Assembly (NCBI GenBank): GCA_038363925.1
Contig: JAQQWL010000015.1
Coordinates: 1,550,001 to 1,614,000 of the forward strand
Reading direction: 5' to 3'
Source of the DNA: Apiospora phragmitis
Lineage: Eukaryota > Ascomycota > Sordariomycetes > Amphisphaeriales > Apiosporaceae
DNA length: 64,000 bases
The notes beneath the pieces are model-generated. The model worked only from the letters and a program-made list of their open reading frames with translations. It was not told the DNA's origin and did no database searches. Numbering within the stretch: position 1 is the stretch's first letter; each line of letters opens with the position of its first letter. Shown in pieces: positions 1 to 12,679 of this stretch. The position numbers and the translations under genes were made by a program.

Positions 1-1061
1 AGTAATTGCTGGAATTGCAGGTGGTAGCCAACAGACCTGGACACGCAACTTGACGCTGAATATTACATGAGCCATCCCTCTTTATTGGTGCGGCGGCACT
101 TTCTAGTGGTTCGCTAGTATCCAGAGACGCTGCAATCCTGGGGCTTTGCCATGTTGGCCTCCGGTTTTCGGATTGCATCATCACTCATATTTTCACCTAG
201 TCAATGAACCTAAAGCCGCCAAACAGCCATCTCATCCTGACAACGTCGCCTTCTTCGCCCGACACTGACCTGGATGAGTAGAGCTCTTTCTGGGTAAGGA
301 TAAGTGCGAAAGCGAAAACGAACGATATAGTATGTAGAGTTAGAGTCTCGGTTATAATGTAGAGACCTGCGTAAGCACTTATTTCAAATAGGCGGTTATT
401 GTCTTACCACGGCATGGCCCACGCTTACTTCTTACCCAAAATCAATACGGTGTCGACTCGTATGGCATAAAGGCATCGACTACTCACCCCGACAGGCAAA
501 TCGAAATCATGGCGGCTCTTGTTTTCGATACGTGAGTAACAATTAGAAGGTCCTGCGCTAGATACATGTACAGCTCTCTCATGAGACAGGTGACCGAAGG
601 CTTCATTGGCATATCTTCCCCAGCTGCTTTTCCCTGATGGACCTTAAGCTGATGCCTTTCCATGTTCATAACCGAGACCCTATATCAGAAGTTATTCCTC
701 TATTAGCGTTATACTGTCACCCTACTTTCACTTTGATTCGCCAGCCTCATTCGCCTATCTGGCCAAATCTCGTAGAGTGGCAAAGAAAAACCTGTAAACT
801 ACCAGTGGACGCATAATGAGATTTCCGAAACAGCCCTATAACATGAGGGAATGCCAGTCTATTTTTGGGAGGGTTGGTACTGCAGCGTCATGAAATCGAT
901 TATTGCATCATGTGCATTATTGAGGGTGGTGGCCAAAAGGCCCAAGGACCGAAATTCGTTGCAGATGTCAACAGCAAATTTGGTCAACAAACAATGTACC
1001 ATCTGGCCTGTCTTATCGGCAACGAAACGCCGGAATAATGAGTCGGTTGAAGGCAACCTGT
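1..1061. other. Spacer downstream of NAP1
   Basis: I see no gene with coding character here. The short open frames have no recognisable domain and no supporting splice structure. The part next to position 1062 should include the 3' UTR of NAP1, which is transcribed leftwards. Confidence 0.5.
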
Positions 1062-2588
1062 TTAGCTCTGCTTGCACTCGGCGGCTTCCTTGTTGGGCTT
1101 CGCGCCATCGTCCTGTTATTTGTTAGCATTGTGGCCAAAGTCGAAAGGGGCTGGGATTGTGGGACAGCGTACATCTTCCTCAGACTCCTCCTCATCCTCG
1201 TCACGGTCATCACTAAGATCGTCATCATCCTCATCATCTTCCTCATCGTAGTCGTTCTCCTCGAAATCGTCCAGTTCCTCAAAGGCCAAGGCCTCTCCGG
1301 TGAACCAGTCGATGGCACGAGGGATCAACTTCTCCTTGATATCCTCGCCGAGCTGGTAGTCGAGCTCCAGGCGCTCCTCAATGTCCGAGGCGGCGGAGTC
1401 GTCGTCTTCGGTGGGAGCCTTGGGAGGCGAGAAGAAGTTGAAGAAAGACTCGGTAGGAACCGTCTTCTTGACAATGCGGGTTTGCTTGGTGTCTGGAGGA
1501 TTTGTTAGGTTCAGTATCACCGACAAATAGGGAACGATCCGAGATGATGCGGCTTACTCTTGTTGCGCTGCTTCTTGCTCTCCACCCGGACAGTCAGATC
1601 CTCACCCTCCTTCCAGTTGATCTTGTCACCCTCGGCGTGATCGTAAATGAAGTCGCCACCATAACCACTCTCATTCTGGTAGAAGTAGGTCTTGGTAATG
1701 GTCTTGTTCGTGAAGAACTTGTTCTCGGCGAATTCGAAGATAAGGCGGAAACCGGGCTTGTCGAGGTACTTTCATGCGGATGTCGACCAGGTGCTTGAGA
1801 GCACCCTCGTCACGGTCCGTGATCATCTCAGCAAGCGAGATCTGGTTCTTCATGGCAGACAGCCAGAATTCGGGGATACCAGAGACGTTCTCGGCAGCCT
1901 CGGCAGCCTCGGCGGTCTCAGCGGGCTTCTCCTCCTCCTTGGGCTTATCGGCAGCATCGGCCTCGGCTTCCTCATCATCGTCCTTCTCACCAGCCCTGAT
2001 CTCGTCCTCAGAAGGCTCAGTACCACCGTTCACAATATCGGCACGCTTCTGGTAGAGAGGAGTGAACTTGGCGAAGTACTTCTTCTCCAGTTGGAGAACC
2101 TCTTCTTGGAACTCGGCCTCCAATTTGGAGTGCTCCTTCTGGATGCCCTTCAAGCCAGCGACTCGGCGGCGAACAGGAGCAGGAAGCGACTCGATATAGC
2201 CGGACGAACGGCCAACCAGAGAACCTAGGCGGCCCTGGATCATCTGGACGAGAGCGGGGTTCTGAGCGAAGATTGATGCGGCAGCTGCACGCTCAGCGAG
2301 GTCATCTGCAAAACACACATGTTGTTAACGACCTCATCCTACTGTACTAGGCAAGTTTGTTGCATGGAGCAACAAAAGATGACTTACCCTCCTTGATGCT
2401 GGCCACGCCGGGCTGTTGAGCGTGGGAAGAGATGGGTGCATTGTTGGCGGGGGTGTTCTGCGGGGTCCTGAGATTCCATTAAGGTCAGTTTTCAACTTAA
2501 ATGCGATTGCTATTTTCGCGGAGTAGAGGCGGCGAGGAGGCACTCACGGCGCAGTCACATCCCGGCGATTCTTGATGGGCTCGGCCAT
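1062..2588 (-). CDS. NAP1: Nucleosome assembly protein NAP1 (histone chaperone), one apparent frameshift
   Basis: NAP1 binds H2A-H2B, shuttles histones and assists nucleosome assembly. Five exons are read on the minus strand: 2588-2548, 2467-2388, 2305-1558, 1492-1173 and 1112-1062. The start gives [14 protein letters not shown]. The middle exon carries the NAP core, including [10 protein letters not shown] and, after the frame change, [17 protein letters not shown] and GDKINWKEG. The tail is a long Asp/Glu tract, and the protein ends CKQS, a possible CaaX prenylation signal. After correction the length is about 412 residues, normal for the family. In the [10 protein letters not shown] segment there is one base too many in a three-A run (sense strand) at 1770-1772, so the literal frame breaks there. 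All other exons are clean, so I favour a sequence error over a pseudogene. The family assignment is firm. Confidence 0.9.
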
Positions 2589-5029
2589 TGTGATTGTGAT
2601 TTTGCAGTGTCGTGGACCGAAAATGGGATTTTTGGTTGGGGAAGATTTGGGTTGGGTAGCGGTAACTGCAGGACCATGCAGCAGTCGCTAACTAAGTAGA
2701 CGTTGATTTTTTAGACCGGACCGGGGGGGTCGCAGATCAACAACAAGGCAAGACAGGCACGAGTTCAATGCGAGGTCTTAGACACACCCCAGAAAATTCA
2801 AGTTGTCAGGTCAAAGGCGATAATGGGGATCAAATATGAGGGAGTCGAATCTGGGAGTTGGGAAAGGGAAGGGAAAAAAAAGTTGGAGGGCGGAACAAAG
2901 TCCCAAGAGCAGGTGGAGTTTAGTGTGAAGGTGAATGGCCTTGGGCTGGACTGAGAATGTTCACAGCATGTAGACAAGTAGGGCGATGAGCTAGACCTAA
3001 CCAAGCCCTTGTTGCTGGGAGATGTTGTTGGACTTTGGGGACCCGATGAGTGGCCAAGTTGGTGAATGGGTTGAGGAGGGACAAATGGTTGATGAAAGAT
3101 TCTACTGGGGCGAAGGTGGGGGAGACAAGAAGGCATGGCCCACTCCAGATTTTAGTGGTAGGAGTCGAGCGAGCAGCGAGGACAGGACGGACAGGACGGA
3201 CAGGACAGGACCTACATGTACAATGGAACATTCAATCAATCAATCAAAGTGCCTTCTACTCAATCCAAGTCATCCCTCCTGCACTGCACCGCGCTGCAGT
3301 CTCTCAATATCCGTATCTTGTACCTACAGCTATTATTTATTCCCTCTTACTCAGTGAAGAAGTGGGTAGCCGAACGCAAAATTTCTCTTTCTGACCATCC
3401 AGACTTGGGCAAGTACGACGATGTAAGTAAGGAGAAGAAATATTCTTATCCACCCACAGTTCTAGGGAATACTTCACTTCACATATCTGAAGAACCAACC
3501 CCGCTGCTCAAAAGGCATCTAGCGTACCACCTACTGTTGATAGCATGACAGTGCTATGTTTTATTTTCGAGTGCGACGTACAAAGCCTTAAAAGCCTAAC
3601 TATGTCATCAGGTCAACCTTAAAATAATAGACGTTGATCGGCTACAGACGGCAGGCTGCTCCCATACATGATACGCACGCGCGCATACATTCAATCAATA
3701 CCCGCCAATGTGAAATATGTGAGTACTCTCATGTCGTCAGGCGACGGTCTAGACTGCCGTTAACTGCGGTTGTGGAATAATGGTTTTGTAATGTTAAGTA
3801 CCTATATGCTATCATGATGTGATTATCGAAAGGAATGCATATTCTGATATTGGGATCAAATGTCGCTGTCTTCTTGGAGCATCTCAGTAATTCGCACTTT
3901 CCTCACTCATGATGATATATAAAATAAACAAAGTCGTTGACTCATGAACTCGACTGAGCATTAGAGGCACCGATAGTGTGGCCGCTTGCCTAAGTATGAT
4001 ATGTTAGCCAAAAATTGCACGCGTAGCCGTCGACACTATACCCAGGTAGGCATCCCGGTCCTGTAGGAGCCTGCTCCGAATCGCTTATGTCCAGTGTTTG
4101 ACCGGTGAAAGCGAGAGTGCATTATCTCTTGGATGTACCAACCTCGGATAGAAGCAGTATCCGTGGATGTCTCAGCAATTCTCGGGACCAATCAGCCCAA
4201 GCGTTGACATCCCGTTAGGCCGTTCGCAAGTGATATGTGCGAATGTCCACACATGGGGGGATTCAGATGCACATATATGATATAACAGCTCCACCTACAT
4301 GCTTCGTTTTGCGTGCGGAACAGCGGTGACCTTCTGTTACTGACGCAGTTGGCAGTGCAAAACTCCCCGTGGTCCTCCCACATCTGGATCTTTGGGATCG
4401 CTTGACTCCCTCATGGAACTTGGAGAATCCACGATTTAGGTATAACATAGGTAGCATCTCGATATCCCACCTTACCGTCCTGGAAAACCGGCCCCAGAAG
4501 TCTCTATTTATATCACATGTGTCATACTGCAACATCGGATCTTTATGCGACCACGCACATGCCATTATGTCCTCGCCAGAGACTGGAGGATAAAGCAGTT
4601 GAGTCAGTTGATTCACACAATGCCTCACTTACACGGGCGAGGACCCATGCACCACGTGAAGTTGATACAGATGACCCGTTTCTGCTTATCGTGGATATCA
4701 AAGTGCTTATCTCCCGTCCCTGTGGGGGCTGGAGCTTATTGACATTTTATTTTCGACGGCCTGGACTGGGGTATTCTGTATGAGCCGAACCGTACATTGA
4801 TTGCCGGGCCATTTGCTGCTGGATTGAGCCATAACGCAGGTACCACCAGCATCGTCATCGCCAAGTGCGTCTGTGAGTTGAGAAGGTTAGGCCATTTTTC
4901 GCAGCCGCCTCGGGTTTGACATGGTCGGCACACTTGGTCACTGAGTATCATCGGTTAATCCGCCCACAACCAGCGGAACACCCGCAAAATGCATTGTGAT
5001 TTCTTCGAGGGCAACTGACATTTACGAAA
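2589..5029. other. Long spacer between divergent NAP1 and YPK9
   Basis: This spacer contains the promoters of NAP1 (leftward) and YPK9 (rightward). It has short tandem repeats near 3181 and a CAAT repeat near 3231. Open frames of up to about 120 codons occur, but none shows a domain, a plausible splice pattern or codon bias like the neighbouring genes. Confidence 0.5.
3181..3207. repeat. 9-bp tandem repeat, three copies
   Basis: The unit GACAGGACG occurs three times head to tail, the last copy ending in A. It lies in the NAP1-YPK9 spacer, just before a short (CAAT)n stretch. It is a simple minisatellite with no evident function. Confidence 0.8.
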
Positions 5030-8000
5030 ATGAGCGACGAACGCGACAGAGAACCCAATGGTGGGCAGTGGTCCGGTGGGCGCGCGCCCTTTTACCGGCT
5101 GCCCTCCAACCAAAGCAGCTCAAGTGTCTTCGAGGATGTCGAAATGGCGCAAGATGAGGTACGACTTTCAGATGCATTAGATCCAATTCCCAAATTCGAC
5201 TCTTCTACATGTAGAATAGAACGCGTCCTGGATTACTATAAATGTTCATGGTGGCTAATTCGCGTCTTCCCAGCTGTTCTCCGGGCCCATTGCTGAGAGC
5301 TTGCCTTCTAGCATTTCAGCCTTTGCGCATAGACGAGGTCGTGCCGATTCGACAACGAGTTTCGCCTACTACGACGAGGACGAAGACGGCGCCGTAGAGA
5401 TTGACGATGACGACAGAGCATCCCATGTATACGATGATGGTTCGGTCGTTATCGATATCGATGATATACCTTTCGGTCTTGGGCCTGAAGAAGAAGAGGA
5501 GAGCTCCGAAGGACTGCTGGAAACCGCGCTTGACCACGAGCATTATGCAATGCGCAGACGATCTTCTACCTATTCCAGAAACTCGGTGCACTCCAGGCTG
5601 CTTCGAACGGAGAGTGGACGTACAGATGCGAGCGGAGGCGGTCGCGATTACGGACGAGCCAGCCAGAAGCTCTATATGGTGAATGAGGATCTGACGATCG
5701 TTATTGCTGGTTTCCGCACCAGCCGTGTGGGTTTCGCCGTGTATATTCTCCTCTGCTTTGCAACATTCGGCTTGGCTTACTTGCTACTGCGCTGGCTTCC
5801 GAGATGGCAGGTGAAGCTGATAGGGAAGTCATGTCCGCTGAGGGAGTGCGAATGGGTTATCTTGGAAAACCAGTGGGGCGAGATGTCAGTCCTACCAGTC
5901 TCTGCAAGACTTTACGATCGGTCCATGTCGACAGTCTTTGGAGCCCCTGATAAAATGTTTGCGCAGTATCTCGAAGATGACGCCGATCCCGTTCTTCCTG
6001 AGCTCCGCGTCTTGATCTATCGATACGTGCGATTCTTCTTCCACCCCCTGAAGGATAAGTTTGTTGTATCCGCCGGTTGGGAAGATCCCAACTGGAAGCG
6101 GGTGCGGGCTGTCCGCGCAGGGCTAGACACGGACGAGAAAGAGGAACGGGAGAATGTATTCGGCGCTAATATCATTGATATCGAGCAGAAATCTATCTTC
6201 CAGTTACTGGTGGACGAGGTAAGAATATACTCCTGCCCAGCTGGGAGGATATGACATCCGAGTATTGCTCGGGACATATTCTACTTCTACGTTGTCCACG
6301 TATACTAACTGTGTTCCAGGTGTTCCACCCATTCTACATTTTCCAAATCGCCAGCCTGATCCTGTGGTCTTTGGACGAGTATTACTATTACGCAATTTGT
6401 ATCTTCCTCATGTCGGCTGGTAGCATTGTGACCACCCTCATTGAGACCCGCTCCGTTAGTATCTCTGGGACTGGCCCTCTCCTCGAACCTAAAGCTAACG
6501 CGGAACAGACAATGAAAAGGTTGAGGGACATTTCCCGTTTCGAATGTGATGTTCGAGTTATAAGAAGCGGATTCTGTAAGTTGTACCATGAGATCATCGT
6601 ATAGTCGTAAGCTAATGGAGAAAAGGGACGACCGTTCCCTCTTCCGATTTGGTGCCTGGCGATGTTTACGAAATCAGCGATCCTAGCTTGTCACAGTTTC
6701 CCAGTGACAGTTTGCTATTAAGCGGAGATTGCATTGTTAACGAGAGCATGCTCACTGGAGAATCCATACCTGTCTCCAAGATACCGGCTACTGATGAGAC
6801 ACTACATGACATGAAGCTTGGAGCCTCGACGATCTCGTCCGAGGTTGCCCGTCACTTCTTGTTCTGTGGAACTAAAATTGTTCGAGTACGCCGGCCTCAG
6901 GATGAGAGGGACGACCAAGCGGTAGCGCTTGCGATGGTCGTGCGCACCGGGTTCAATACTACGAAGGGCTCATTGGTTCGTTCTATGCTCTTTCCGAAGC
7001 CATCTGGCTTCAAGTTCTACCGCGATTCTTTTCGGTACATAGCTGTCATGGGGTGTATTGCGATCCTTGGATTCATCGTATCATTTGTCAACTTTCTTCG
7101 CCTCGGTGTTGCTTGGCATCTCATTGTCGTACGGGCGCTGGACCTGATTACTATTGTGGTTCCTCCAGCACTTCCTGCAACGCTCACCATTGGCACGAAC
7201 TTTGCCCTCAGCCGTCTGCGAAAGAAACAGATCTTCTGCATAAGCCCGCAGAGAGTCAATGTCGGTGGAAAACTCGATGTCATGTGTTTCGACAAGACAG
7301 GCACCCTTACAGAAGAAGGTTTAGACGTGCTTGGAGTGAGGCTCGTATCAAGATCGACCAACTCGTTCGGAGATGTGGTATCGAAGGCGGAATCGCTCGT
7401 GCCTCGGCGAACTTTGGAGTCAACGACGAGAACAGATATGATACAAACCATGCAGCTCTCTTCACCATGGCCACTTGTCATTCGCTCCGATCTGTCGATG
7501 GCGAACTCGTTGGCGACCCCTTAGACCTCAAGATGTTCGAGTTCACAAAGTGGACCTTTGAGGAAGGTCATCATGGTGGAGGTGATCATGAAGACGAGGA
7601 TTAGGGGGGCTTGTCTCCATCAGTTGCACGCCCACCTCCAGTCACGCTCAACGATACAGACGACTATGGTACTGTTCAAGGGCAAAATGCCCCTATCGAG
7701 CTCGGCGTCTTGAAATCGTTCGAGTTTGTCTCTCATCTACGAAGAGCAAGTGTCCTGGTTCGCGCATTTGGGCAACAAAGTGTAGACATCTACGTCAAGG
7801 GCGCCCCAGAGTGTATGAAAGACATATGTCGGGCAGATACCTTTCCAACGGACTATGAGGAGCTCCTCTCGCACTACACCCATAAAGGCTACAGAGTCAT
7901 TGCTTGTGCTACGAAGCATCTGAAGAAATTGTCTTGGGTTAAAACCCAGAAGATGAAGCGAGAGCAGGTCGAGAGCGATCTGGAATTCGTCGGGTTCATC

Positions 8001-9504
8001 ATCTTTGAGAACAAGCTGAAACCCACCACAGCAGCGGTGCTCAAGGAGCTGACGCAGTCAAACATTGGCTCGATCATGGTCACTGGAGACAACATTCTAA
8101 CAGCCATCAGTGTCTCGCGGAACTGTGGATTGGTAGACAGAGCTGCACACTGCTTCGTTCCTCACTGTGTGGAGGGAAACTTCCAAGACCCGAATGCCGA
8201 CATCCAATGGGAGAGCATCGATGATGGTAACCTCAAGTTGGACAATCGTACACTGTTGCCGCTGCCTGTTTCCTCCGAGCAGGATGTGTCGTTGCCGTAC
8301 GACATCACGAATCTGAGGAACTATTCATTGGCAATCAGCGGCGATGCGTTCCGATGGATAGTCGACTTTGCACCAGCGGACGTGCTTCAAAGAGTGAGTG
8401 AAACTCATCCTCTCTATGATTGCCTTGCTAACTTCCTTCTAGATGCTCCTTCGAGGCAAAATCTATGCCCGGATGTCGCCCGACGAGAAGCACGAGTTGG
8501 TCGAGAAACTACAAAGTATTGGCTATTGCTGCGGCTTCTGTGGCGATGGCGCCAACGATTGTGGTGCCTTGAAAGCTGCCGATGTGGGCATCTCGCTCTC
8601 GGAAGCCGAGGCATCGGTTGCGGCGCCTTTCACATCTCGCGTCTTTGACATTCGATGTGTACCTGATGTGATACGAGAGGGCAGGGCTGCTCTTGTCACC
8701 AGTTTTAGCTGCTTCAAGTTTATGAGCCTCTACTCGTCCATCCAGTTCACATCTGTCAGCTTTCTTTATGCATCAGCGTCGAACCTTGGAGATTTCCAGT
8801 TCTTATTCATCGACGTCTTACTTATCTTACCGATTGCGATCTTCATGGGTTGGGCCGGTCCATATCCCGTCCTTACCGGAAAAGACCAAATGCAGACTTG
8901 GTGTCTCGAAAAGTATTGACGCCTTTGCTGGGACAAATTCTCATCTGTATTTCCATCCAAGCGGCAGCCTTCTTGCTCGTGAGAGAGCAACCCTGGTTCA
9001 TCCCGCCTCGTGTCCACCACGAGAAGTCCAACATCAAGATTCGGAGAACACTGCTCTTTTCCTGGTGTCTTGCTTCGAGTACACCTTCATCGGCGTGGTC
9101 ATGAGCGCCGGATTCCCTTTCCGACAGCCCATGCATAAAAACTGTAAGCCTCTTCATTTCCCCTCCCACCCCTACCGGGCTTCCTTGCCACAGCTGCTAA
9201 CCTGACCGTTTGCTACACAGGGCCTTTTGTAGCCACAATAGCCGCCGCACTCGTGCTTATAACGTACATGGTCCTGGAGCCGGCGCACTGGCTGCGAAGG
9301 CTGATGCAGCTGACCCAGATGAGCTATTCCTTTAAGACGACGCTCATCGCCCTCGGCCTGATCTACTTCGTCCTCGCGTGGGTCTCGGAGAACCACATCT
9401 TCCCGCACCTGGCGAGGGCGTTGGGCAAGGCGAAGATAGCGCTCACGCAGAAGCCCAAGCAGAGGAAGGAGTACAAAGTGATTGCGGAGAGAATGCAGAT
9501 GTAA
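5030..9504 (+). CDS. YPK9: P5B-type cation/polyamine-transporting ATPase (Ypk9/ATP13A2 family), with apparent frameshifts and a stop
   Basis: P5B ATPases are vacuolar or lysosomal P-type pumps; ATP13A2 members export polyamines. Seven exons: 5030-5158, 5274-6218, 6320-6454, 6509-6575, 6626-8393, 8443-9143 and 9221-9504, about 1,343 residues once corrected. Visible motifs in order are LTGES (actuator), VVPPALPAT in the M4 segment (PPALP marks P5B, not P5A), CFDKTGTLT (phosphorylated Asp), KGAPE, GDNILTA and [16 protein letters not shown]. The N-terminus is acidic and precedes the first hydrophobic segment. Four lesions break the literal frame: a missing base near 7401-7404, an in-frame TAG at 7602-7604, a missing base in the A run at 8880-8883, and a missing base in the T run at 9057-9060. 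Protein similarity continues across all of them. This is either an accumulation of consensus errors or a recently inactivated gene. The family call is secure; functionality is not. Confidence 0.88.
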
Positions 9505-10344
9505 ATGATTACTTTTACTTCCACCAAAAGTTAAGCCGGCATCTTTGTAATTCATATTCTAGAAAGTTGCGTGCTGTTGTATTGGTATAGATATGATCAA
9601 AGTCACTGTGCCATTCAGTAGGCAGTCTGGTAGCGTGGGATGATAAGTTTCGATTCTGCAATGTATGTGGAGTTGCGTGTCGCTTCACTTGGGGAGAGAA
9701 AAGGAGAAGGAAGAAGAAGATTGTATGCATCGAATACGATGCCGAGAGTAGTAGAAAGAGCGTTGCATTAGGGGGTTTATAGACGAAGACCGCTGACACA
9801 ACAAGTCTTCAAAAAGTTCGTTCTGAAGGAATCAATACAGCAGACAGCATGCCCAACAATTTCTGTAATACACATGTCTGTGACATTACGGCTTATTATA
9901 CGCTCCCTTGTCTTAAGGGCCGGATATCTATATGTAGTACTGGTAGAGTAAGAAAACCCTGTATCCTCCTTACGTGACTTGGAACCTCTTTCCTGGTTCC
10001 CAAGTTGGTAATATGTCTGCCGCTGCCAGGATAGCCATTTGCGGGAGATAAATACATAGCAATGCCTAGGTTTTGCGGTTAACGAATCATTAGCCCGGAC
10101 ATCAATAAGAACATCTGGGGTTGTGAAGCGGCGAAGTGTTGCTCATCAGCACTTGGTACGAGAAGGAGCATGCATGTTCTGGGCAGCAAGAGACAAAACG
10201 GATTAAATCTTTTGAGCGAAGAGCCCAGCCAGTCTCGGTCCACTGGCTATGCAATAAACATTGATATGAGTGAGCTATAAGGTATCATCCACTTTACACA
10301 TACACACTCGCTATGCTCCCACTATTATCGTGTATGAAGCATAT
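9505..10344. other. Spacer between the convergent 3' ends of YPK9 and RRP9
   Basis: This should hold both 3' UTRs. I see no coding structure. It has A/T-rich and purine-rich patches only. Confidence 0.5.
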
Positions 10345-12175
10345 CTAACCCTCCATGTCGACGTCTTTGTTGGAGCTGTCGTTCCCCGTTAGGCACAGCC
10401 TTTTCCCGCCTCGGAATCTCGAACACGACGGCCCCATTCTTGCCGCCCTGCACTGTCTTCCACCGACCTAAGCGGTGCTCTTTGCCCACGGCCGCCACCA
10501 CGCATAACCCGTCTTCGCCGCGGTGGCCCCGTTCGACAGAGAGATGTCGTTCACCACACCCTTTACAAACCAGGGCTCGCCCTCATCCGAATGAGTGCCA
10601 TTGACCTTCACTTCTCCTTCTTCATATTCGGCTCCAGAAGGCTGTCCAAGTACTCCTACGGGCTCGATGTGCCTCTTGTCCTCGCTTAAACGCCACAGTC
10701 GAACGCAACCATCCCAGCTGCCGGAAAGAATGACGTCGGAATAGGGAAGTGTACGAAGAGCGGTGATCCACCTGGGCTGTTCGGGAGATACTTGTTTGAG
10801 ATCGGGTATCTTTTCCGCAGATGCCTCTTCAGGTTTGAGAGGCGGTTCGAAGCCGTGGGCATTGGGCAGTATGAATAAGGGTTTCTTCTTGCTGATGCTC
10901 CACAGTGATATCGAGCCGTTTTGAGAGCCTGTGACAAACAGCTCGTCGTCCAACATAGCAACCCGATCCATGGTATTCTCAAGGGCCAACGACTTGGGAT
11001 TTATGTGATCGCCTTTAGTCTTTTTCTCGCTGCCGCCGCCGCGGAAAACCAGCTGAGACTCCTCTACTACCTTCCACAAACGCGCTGTACGGTCGCGGGC
11101 GCCGACGGTAACACACCTTTCTTGGGCTAAAGCCGCTATGTCCACGACTTCATCTGCGTGTCCATATAACGTTTCCTAAGAACTCAAGCATCAGTATTCC
11201 GGTTCAAGGGCAATGCCTGACCAAACGGGAATTACTTACAACATAAGCAAAAGGGGGCCCATCGTCTAAGCTCCAAACTTTTACTGTTCTGTCCTTGGAA
11301 GCGGTATAAAGCTGATTTGTTCCACGTCGGAATGCCAGCCCAGTCACGGCGTCTCTGTGGTGTGTGAATACTCTAAGCGGCTTGAGCGTCTTTGCATCGT
11401 GTATGATCAAACGACGATCGCTACCTCCCGTTACAACATACTGGCCGTCTTCCGATGCAGCAACACACAATATCTCGCCAGTGTGTCCTTGATAGTTTTT
11501 GTTTTTTGCGGCTTTGGCCCTGTCGCCTTGTCGTGAGAGCACCTTGTCAGGCTGCCTGCGTGGGGGCGCCTGCTTCTTCGGCTTCTTCTTGGTCGTCTGT
11601 GGATATTGATTGGCGGGTAAGTCTTGTAGCCTCCACTTGACAAGAGTTCGGTCTTTGTGTACTGTGTATGCGAAAGGGGCGCATGTTGCAACCGAGGTCG
11701 TAGCCAGAGTGTTGCCTCGGAACAAGGTGTGGGAAGCCTTCTCGGGGGCCAGTTCGCCGGCGATGGTACGGTAGACTTTGCCTTTGGCTTCGGCGACATC
11801 TTCTCGCAGCCTACGTTCGAGGAGAATTTCTCGGTCCACGTCTTCGGCGTTGAAACCCACTTCGACTTGCTCCTTGACGTTTTCAAGATAGCGAGATGCG
11901 AGCCTCAGTCTCTTCTCGGCAGCAGTCTCCCCTTCGTTTTCCGAGTCGGAACCTTCTTCTACGTCTTGAGTTTCGTCGAAACCTCCATCTTCGCTGTCAG
12001 AACTTCCGGATATCGACTCGTCGTCCCGATCTGGTCGCTTGGAGGGTGCAGCAGGTTTCGTCACCTTTCCGTGGCCTTTGGCAGAGGAGCCATGGGGTCT
12101 CTTTTTAGGATTTTCTGTAGTGGGAGCTCGCTTCCGCTTCTTCTGGGCGCCTGGTATCGTGAAGAAGGAGGACAT
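10345..12175 (-). CDS. RRP9: U3 snoRNP WD40 protein Rrp9 (U3-55K), frame disturbed near the C-terminus
   Basis: Rrp9 is the U3-specific WD40 protein of the box C/D snoRNP needed for early 18S rRNA processing in the nucleolus. Two exons: 12175-11240 and 11175 to about 10345, joined as PPFAYV-ETLYGHADE. The N-terminus is Lys-rich and then acidic (SSDSEDGG), as expected for a nucleolar protein. WD repeats follow, for example HTGEILCVAASEDGQYV, TASKDRTVKVW, GARDRTARLW, TGSQNGSISLW and SGSWDGCVRLW. Near 10536 one base (T on the coding strand) appears to be missing. Restoring it gives FERGHRGEDGLCVVAAVGKE, which closes the propeller as in homologues. A second indel in the C run 10384-10387 would give an acidic end, KDVDMEG, with the stop at 10347-10345. 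Without these corrections the protein ends early at 10468. It is divergent from PRE1. Confidence 0.88.
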
Positions 12176-12679
12176 ATTGGCGAATTGTCGCGGCTGTTGT
12201 CCCTGATTCTCTAGCAGTACGCAGCAGGACCGAGATGCTGCCTCCCAAAAAGTTCGCCCTTCAAACCCAGTAGACCATATCGCAAAAAAAAGTTAAAGTG
12301 GGGCGTATACTAGTATGGCTAGATCCGTGTTATCTTCTTATCAGGTGCCCCGCCTATGTGGCTCAAGTCCCGACCCTCCGTGCCTGTCTGGAACCCAATT
12401 GCGGCTGAATTGAAGGCTCAGGTTTACCCCAGCAGCAGCAACCACAGGTGCAAGGTAAGTGTGGGCCGGCCTTCCTTTGGCTAACTGGAACCAGGCTGTA
12501 GCTTGACTGCGCGTCTGTGTGTGATTGCATCCATCATCGGCCTTGCGACAGCTAGAAGACCTACCTATCCAGTTGACGTCCTAGACCCGAGAGCTTCCAA
12601 CCGCAAAGCATCACCAACACAAGGCTTCTCGTACTACAGGCTCCTTCTAATCAGTAACAGCCCTGCACACCCGCCCAAC
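12176..12679. promoter_or_regulatory. Shared divergent promoter of RRP9 and PRE1
   Basis: About 500 bp separate the RRP9 ATG (leftward) from the PRE1 first exon (rightward), so both promoters must lie here. The right part is also transcribed as the PRE1 5' leader. I could not identify a specific operator. Confidence 0.5.

Noticed and set aside
7566..7604. A 37-nt GT...TAG intron to remove the YPK9 stop codon
   Set aside because: It is too short, with a poor donor and no branch site, unlike the other introns of the gene. The flanking protein sequence also continues in the same frame.
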